Under the pieces are notes generated by a model, which saw only the letters and a program-made list of their open reading frames with translations, did not search any database and was not told the origin of the DNA. The position numbers and the translations under genes were made by a program. DNA of 10,926 nucleotides, taken from assembly GCA_016218905.1 (NCBI GenBank), contig JACRCS010000496.1, positions 1-10,926 on the forward strand, in the 5' to 3' direction. This document shows, piece after piece, positions 7,284 to 10,926 of this stretch. Numbering within the stretch: position 1 is the first letter of the stretch; every line of letters starts with the position of its first letter. This DNA comes from Deltaproteobacteria bacterium (GTDB lineage Bacteria; Desulfobacterota_C; Deferrisomatia; Deferrisomatales; JACRMM01).

Positions 7284-8430
7284 TTCTCAACAGCTCCCGG
7301 ATGATCACCAGCTTCTGGATGTCCTGGGTGCCCTCGCCGAGGGAGGAGGCCCAGGCGTCCAGGGGGAAGTTGTGGACGGGGTGGCCGAAGAGGACCGAGA
7401 CGGCTCCGAAGAAGTCGGCGGCCCACTGGGTCACGCTTCGAGCGGTCTTCACGGCGAGGTACTTGGCGATGGAGCCTTCGAGGCGGAAGTCCCGCCCCTC
7501 GTCCACCGCGCAGCAGGCGCGCCAGACGGCGAGGCGGGAGGACTCCAGCTCCGCGAAGAGGTCCGCTGCTTCGAAGCCCTTCGCCTCGAAGTCGATCAGC
7601 CGGGTGTCGAACGCCTTCCGGTTCTTCCCGTGCTCGAAGGCGAGTTCGAAGGCCCCCTTCGCCGTGCCCACCGTCATCGCCGCGATGAGGATGCGGCTCA
7701 GGCCGAAGATCTCGAGCACCTGATGGAGGCCGCGCCCCCGCCGGCCCAGGAGGTTCTCCTCCGGGACGAAGACGTCCGAGAGCGTCAGACGCGTCAGGTC
7801 CGACGGGATCCAGACCCGCTTGTCCAGCTTGAAGCGCGTCACGCCCGGCGAACGGAGATCGACCAGGTACATGGACGCGCGGTGGTTCCGGGCCGCCTCC
7901 GGCTCCGAGACGGCGGTCAGCACGCCGAAATCGGCCGCCGAGCCGTTGGTGACGAACGCCTTGGCTCCGTTGAGGATCCAGCCTCCCTCCACCCGGTCGG
8001 CGCGCATCTGGATCGCTGCAGCGTCGCTCCCCGCGGCCGCCTCCGTGTGCCCGAGGCAAAGGAGCGTCTCGCCGCGGGCGGCCGGCGCGACGTAGGCCTG
8101 CCGCAACGCCTCGGAGCCGAAGAGGAGGATGCCCTTCAGGCCCAGCGAGACCTGAGCCAGGTGGGCCACGGCGGCGCCGGGGGAGAGGGCGGCGAGGGTC
8201 TCCAGGAGGAGCGCCCGTTCGAGACAGGAGCGCTCCTGCGGAGTCTCGCCCTCCCAGCCGAAGCCGAGCCAGCCCGCCGCCCCCAGCTCCGTGAAGTAGG
8301 TGCGGGGGATCTCGCCGCGTGCCATCCACTCGCGCAGGTGCGGCTGGACCGCCCGGCGCAGGTAGGCCCCGAACTCTCTCTGTCGCTCCTGAATCTCCCG
8401 CGGTACGGCGAAGTCCAAGGCCACCTCCAT
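7276..8430 (-). CDS. Acyl-CoA dehydrogenase family flavoprotein
   Basis: A 384-residue protein of normal family length, expected to use FAD to oxidise an acyl-CoA at the alpha-beta bond and pass electrons to ETF. The N-terminal helical domain is about 1-120. The middle beta domain has GHTEAAAGSD (127-136), matching the usual TEPxAGSD FAD-binding segment, and WILNGAKAFVTNG (151-163). The C-terminal helical domain has SRILIAAMTVGTAKGAFELA. Near the end LGEGTQDIQ places Glu366 at the usual catalytic-base site. The region that normally reads RxxFGxPIxxFQ is RKAFDTRLIDFE (271-282), so this is a divergent member and the substrate cannot be assigned. ATG 8430 is chosen because a good promoter lies directly upstream and the domain starts here. 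Starts further upstream would put that promoter inside the gene. It is a single-gene unit, with no other beta-oxidation gene in view. Confidence 0.92.
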   Translation of the reverse strand: MEVALDFAVPREIQERQREFGAYLRRAVQPHLREWMARGEIPRTYFTELGAAGWLGFGWEGETPQERSCLERALLLETLAALSPGAAVAHLAQVSLGLKGILLFGSEALRQAYVAPAARGETLLCLGHTEAAAGSDAAAIQMRADRVEGGWILNGAKAFVTNGSAADFGVLTAVSEPEAARNHRASMYLVDLRSPGVTRFKLDKRVWIPSDLTRLTLSDVFVPEENLLGRRGRGLHQVLEIFGLSRILIAAMTVGTAKGAFELAFEHGKNRKAFDTRLIDFEAKGFEAADLFAELESSRLAVWRACCAVDEGRDFRLEGSIAKYLAVKTARSVTQWAADFFGAVSVLFGHPVHNFPLDAWASSLGEGTQDIQKLVIIRELLRRG

Positions 8431-8441
8431 GCTCTTCTCGT

Positions 8442-8451
8442 CGAGTCCCGT
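8442..8451 (-). promoter_or_regulatory. ACGGGACWC motif, copy 1 (over the dehydrogenase start point)
   Basis: The minus strand reads ACGGGACTCG. It spans roughly -9 to +1 of the predicted dehydrogenase transcript, a position expected for a repressor operator. Confidence 0.45.
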
Positions 8452-8477
8452 ATAGCCGGCGGGGCTTCCACCGTCAA
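8449..8477 (-). promoter_or_regulatory. Sigma-70-type promoter of the acyl-CoA dehydrogenase
   Basis: The minus strand has TTGACG (8477-8472), exactly 17 bases, then TATACG (8454-8449). Transcription should start near 8442, leaving a leader of about 12 bases before ATG 8430. A copy of the ACGGGACTC motif overlaps the end of the -10 and the transcript start. Confidence 0.7.
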
Positions 8478-8495
8478 ATCCGCCGAGATTCGCCC

Positions 8496-8517
8496 ATGGG
8501 ACTCGCTGGTGTCCCGT
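8496..8517. promoter_or_regulatory. ACGGGACWC motif, copies 2 and 3, forming a palindrome
   Basis: ATGGGACTCG (plus, 8496-8505) faces ACGGGACACC (minus, 8517-8508) across two bases, making the dyad GGGAC-N8-GTCCC with further matching at the outer ends. It looks like a dimer binding site in the middle of the divergent region. Confidence 0.5.
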
Positions 8518-8580
8518 CTGGAAAGTCCTTGCCTGCTGTTCAACCCCTGCCCTGCCGGTTGCCATGCACGAACGAACCGC

Positions 8581-8590
8581 ACGGGACACT
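8581..8590 (+). promoter_or_regulatory. ACGGGACWC motif, copy 4 (at the -35 position of the ligase promoter)
   Basis: The plus strand reads ACGGGACACT, which shares nine bases exactly with the reverse complement of copy 3. Relative to the GATAAT at 8610-8615 it covers about -41 to -32, where no recognisable -35 hexamer exists. Confidence 0.45.
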
Positions 8591-8609
8591 AGGGAATTGA
8601 GAGCTTCGT

Positions 8610-8615
8610 GATAAT
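8610..8615 (+). promoter_or_regulatory. Candidate -10 element of the ligase/hydrolase operon
   Basis: GATAAT occurs in a locally AT-rich patch. Transcription would start near 8622, giving a leader of about 38 bases to GTG 8660. No -35 hexamer is found 16-18 bases upstream, so it may need an activator. If ATG 8618 were the start, the mRNA would be essentially leaderless. Confidence 0.4.
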
Positions 8616-8648
8616 CTATGGCGGCGAGTGCGCCAAGGCTCGGAACCT

Positions 8649-8654
8649 GGGAGG
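8649..8654 (+). promoter_or_regulatory. Ribosome binding site deciding the GTG start at 8660
   Basis: GGGAGG lies five bases before GTG 8660. The competing in-frame ATG 8618 has no Shine-Dalgarno. Confidence 0.65.
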
Positions 8655-8659
8655 CAGGC

Positions 8660-10144
8660 GTGGGTCAGGCCATCGATCGGGAACGCTTCAGGGAGGCCGA
8701 GTACCGCCGCTTCGCATCGAAGCTGCGGGACTGCCTCGCCGCGCTCGAGCTCCTGCTGGGCCGGCCGGGTTTCGGCTCGGGCCCGAGGACGCTCGGCTGC
8801 GAGCTGGAGCTCTTCCTCGTCGACGGCGCGGGCCGCCCCCTCCCCCTCAACCGGAGCGTGCTCAAAGAGACCACCGACCCGCGGATCACTCACGAGCTCG
8901 CGCGCTTCAACCTCGAGTTCAACCTCGCGCCGGTCTCCTTCGCCGGCCGGCCCTTCGCCGCCTTCTCGGACCAGATCGCGAGCACCCTGGCCGAGGCCCG
9001 CCGGGCGGCCGAGCCGCACGGCGGCCGGGTCGCGGTCATCGGGATCCTCCCCACCTTGAACCGGGACGACTTCGGGCCGGGCTCGATGACCGATCTGCCT
9101 CGCTACCGGGCGCTCGGGCATCGGATCCGGGAGCGGCGGGGCGAGTCGTTCCGGGTGCGCATCGATGGGGCGGAGCCCCTGGAGGTCTGGAACGACACCG
9201 TGACCTTGGAAGGCGCCATGACGTCCTTCCAGCTCCACCTGCGGACCGACCCCGCCGAGTTCGCCGCCCTCTACAACGCGGCCCAGCTCGCCACCGCTCC
9301 CGTCCTCTCGGTCGCCGGGAACTCGCCTTTCTTCCTCGGGCACCTCCTCTGGGAAGAGACCCGGGTCGCCCTCTTCCGACAGGCGACGGAGCCGCGGCCG
9401 AGGTCTCCGGGGGCCGGAGCGCCCAGGCCCCTGCCGCGGGCGTGCTTCGGGTGGCAGTGGATCGACGAGGGAGCGCTGGAGCTCTTCCGGCAGACGGTGG
9501 AGGTCTTCGAACCGATGCTCCCGATCCTGAGCGCGGAGAGGCCCGTCGTCGAGGCCCGGGAAGGCCGCGTGCCGGCGCTCGCGGAGCTGAGGATCCACCA
9601 GGGCACCGTATGGCGCTGGAATCGGCCCGTCTACGACCCCACCGACGGGGGTCACCTGCGCATCGAGCTGCGCGCTCTCCCGGCCGGTCCGACGACGGTG
9701 GACATGATGGCGAACGCCGCCTTCCTCCTGGGCCTTACGGTGGCGCTGGCGCCTCGCGTCCGGGAGCACACGAGGGAGCTTCCCTTCGCGGAAGTGCAGC
9801 GCAACTTCTACCGCTCGGCGGAGCTCGGGCTCGGGGCGACGCTGGCGTGGCCCTCACCCGAGGGCGTGAGGCACCGAAAGGCGGACGAGCTCGTGAAGGA
9901 CCTCCTTCCGCTCGCCCGGGAGGGACTCGAAACCTCCGGCGTCGAGGCGCAGGAGCGGGACGAACTCCTCCGCATCGTGGAGCTTCGCGCCGAGACGGGT
10001 CGGACCGGGGCGAACTGGCAGAAACGGACTGCCCTCGCGCTGGAGCGCCGGCGCGGGCGCGAGGAGGCCCTCTTGGAGATGCTGGAGCGCTATATGGAGC
10101 TCTCCGCCGGCGGCGAACCCGTCCACCTCTGGCCGTTGGATTGA
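8660..10144 (+). CDS. GCS2-type carboxylate-amine ligase (glutamate-cysteine ligase family)
   Basis: A 494-residue cytosolic ATP-dependent ligase of the glutamate-cysteine ligase 2 fold, joining an amine to an activated carboxylate. From GTG 8660 the ATP/metal motif is LGCELELFLVD (Glu48, Glu50). FNLEFNLAP (Glu86), TLEGAMTSFQLHL, LATAPVLSVAGNSPFFLG and RIELRALPAGPTTVDMMANAAFLLGL (Glu336 and Arg338) follow. These match the GCS2 core from end to end with no break. True glutathione or gamma-glutamylcysteine synthesis is not assured, because many family members act on other amino acids and carry only the generic name. The start is set by GGGAGG and by the protein beginning VGQAIDRERF; an in-frame ATG at 8618 would add 14 residues. 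The next gene starts 2 bp after its stop, so the two are surely co-transcribed. Confidence 0.88.
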   Translation: MGQAIDRERFREAEYRRFASKLRDCLAALELLLGRPGFGSGPRTLGCELELFLVDGAGRPLPLNRSVLKETTDPRITHELARFNLEFNLAPVSFAGRPFAAFSDQIASTLAEARRAAEPHGGRVAVIGILPTLNRDDFGPGSMTDLPRYRALGHRIRERRGESFRVRIDGAEPLEVWNDTVTLEGAMTSFQLHLRTDPAEFAALYNAAQLATAPVLSVAGNSPFFLGHLLWEETRVALFRQATEPRPRSPGAGAPRPLPRACFGWQWIDEGALELFRQTVEVFEPMLPILSAERPVVEAREGRVPALAELRIHQGTVWRWNRPVYDPTDGGHLRIELRALPAGPTTVDMMANAAFLLGLTVALAPRVREHTRELPFAEVQRNFYRSAELGLGATLAWPSPEGVRHRKADELVKDLLPLAREGLETSGVEAQERDELLRIVELRAETGRTGANWQKRTALALERRRGREEALLEMLERYMELSAGGEPVHLWPLD

Positions 10145-10146
10145 GC

Positions 10147-10926
10147 ATGGGGAGGATTCGAGTCTGCGACGCGCCGCTTCCTTCCGAGCTGCCGGAGACC
10201 GTGGAGGGGTTTCTTCGCTGGCTGGGCGGCCCGGCCCTTCTCCGGCGCCGAGGGCGCGACCCCTCCCGGCTCCGGGCCGTGGCGACGCTCCTCCACGGGA
10301 ACGAACCGTCGGGCATCCGGGCGCTCCACCGCTGGCTCGCCTCCGGACAGGTCCCGTACGCCGGCGCGGCCATCTTCATCGGCTCGGTCGAAGCGGCCCT
10401 GGCTGATCCCGGCTTTCACCACCGCGCCCTCCCCGGACGCCGGGACCTGAACCGCTGCTTCGTCCCTCCGTGCGACGGCGACGAACCCGAGGTTGCCCAC
10501 GAAGCCCTGGCCCTGCTCGACTCCCTCGGCCCGGAGTCCCTCGCCGACCTCCACAACACGAGCGGGGAGACTCCCCCGTTCGCCCTCGGCCCCACGCTCG
10601 ACGCTCCCCACCTCGCCATCGCCGGCTGCTTCTGCACCCGGTACGTGTGGAGCGATCTTCGGATCGGCTCCCTGGTCGAGGCCACGCACGCCGGCTACCC
10701 GAGCATCGTGGTCGAGTGCGGCCGCTTCGCCGACCCGGCCGCGGACGAGGTCGCGTACCGGGGCCTCGTCCGCTACCTCTCGGAAGAGCCGGCCTCATCC
10801 GGCCCGGAGCCGTCGAGGGAGATCTTCCGGAGCTCGGTTCGGGTCTGCCTGCGCCCCGGGCTCGGCCTCGCCTTCGGAGAGGCGCCCCATCCCCGCGCCG
10901 ACGTGACGGTCATGCCGGCCCTCGAC
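10147..10926 (+). CDS. AstE/AspA-family zinc amidohydrolase (succinylglutamate desuccinylase/aspartoacylase-like), 3' end cut by window edge
   Basis: The first 260 residues of a metallo-carboxypeptidase-fold deacylase that would hydrolyse an N-acyl amino acid or isopeptide-like amide. Zinc ligands are seen in LLHGNEPSG (His50, Glu53) and DLHNTSG (134-140, His136). Substrate-carboxylate binding is suggested by DLNRCF (100-105). A catalytic Glu is expected at VVECG (Glu190). The order and spacing fit the AstE/AspA family, and no signal peptide is present. ATG 10147 follows the ligase stop by two bases (TGAGCATG). Its Shine-Dalgarno must lie in the end of the ligase gene and is not obvious, so coupling by re-initiation is likely. 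The substrate cannot be named: aspartoacylase and succinylglutamate desuccinylase are family labels, and no arginine-catabolism (ast) genes are nearby. Pairing with an amide-forming ligase suggests a shared product. Confidence 0.87.
   Translation, partial: MGRIRVCDAPLPSELPETVEGFLRWLGGPALLRRRGRDPSRLRAVATLLHGNEPSGIRALHRWLASGQVPYAGAAIFIGSVEAALADPGFHHRALPGRRDLNRCFVPPCDGDEPEVAHEALALLDSLGPESLADLHNTSGETPPFALGPTLDAPHLAIAGCFCTRYVWSDLRIGSLVEATHAGYPSIVVECGRFADPAADEVAYRGLVRYLSEEPASSGPEPSREIFRSSVRVCLRPGLGLAFGEAPHPRADVTVMPALD

Noticed and set aside
8431..8589. Upstream start for the acyl-CoA dehydrogenase (53 extra residues)
   Set aside because: The segment contains a strong promoter and has no homology-like character. 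ATG 8430 gives the normal family length.
7183..8592. + strand open frame antisense to the acyl-CoA dehydrogenase, starting in the 9-bp repeat
   Set aside because: The only notable part is the repeat-encoded MD-rich start. The rest is the shadow of a real dehydrogenase.
8618..8659. ATG 8618 as start of the GCS2-like ligase
   Set aside because: It has no Shine-Dalgarno and lies immediately after the candidate -10. GTG 8660 has GGGAGG at the right distance. It remains possible if leaderless initiation is used.

Overview
The window comes from a very GC-rich bacterial genome with tight, ordinary bacterial gene packing: overlapping or nearly abutting cistrons, Shine-Dalgarno sites, and GTG/TTG starts. 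No rRNA, tRNA or unambiguous taxonomic marker is present. The gene mix (PAS-rich hybrid kinase, GAF-PtsP, DinB with a QPDLF clamp motif, GCS2-like ligase plus AstE/AspA-like hydrolase) and the short degenerate tandem repeats between genes fit an uncultured soil or sediment lineage such as Acidobacteriota, Eisenbacteria or a deltaproteobacterial group. That assignment is a guess. There is no transposase, integrase, CRISPR array or phage gene.

Left part, all on the minus strand (transcribed right to left). An acyl-CoA dehydrogenase (8430-7276) has its own good promoter. A 208-bp gap of degenerate repeats and a second good promoter follows. Then comes a tightly coupled three-gene operon: a BtuF-like helical-backbone metal/cobalamin-binding protein without a signal peptide (7067-6270), the nitrogen-type PTS enzyme I PtsP with a GAF sensor (6273-3958, overlapping its predecessor in GTGA), and DNA polymerase IV DinB (3952-2711, its ribosome site overlapping the ptsP stop). 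After a 272-bp gap carrying a heptamer array and a duplicate of the dinB 3' end, a soluble hybrid histidine kinase (PAS-PAS-PAS-HisKA-HATPase-receiver) begins at 2438 and runs off the left edge inside its receiver domain.

Right part, plus strand. Divergent from the acyl-CoA dehydrogenase, a two-gene unit encodes a GCS2-type carboxylate-amine ligase (8660-10144) and, 2 bp later, an AstE/AspA-type zinc amidohydrolase (10147 to beyond the right edge). A ligase and an amide hydrolase in one operon suggest synthesis and trimming of a small peptide or amide metabolite. The next gene, which would test this, lies outside the window.

The most interesting signals are (i) four copies of an ACGGGACWC-like motif in the divergent intergenic region 8431-8659, two of them forming a palindrome and the outer two sitting on the putative promoters of the two divergent units; (ii) an in-frame duplication of the dinB 3' end separated by a perfect heptamer array that supplies the present stop codon; and (iii) the ligase/hydrolase pair. 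No single feature here is a proven new system; these are the leads worth following.
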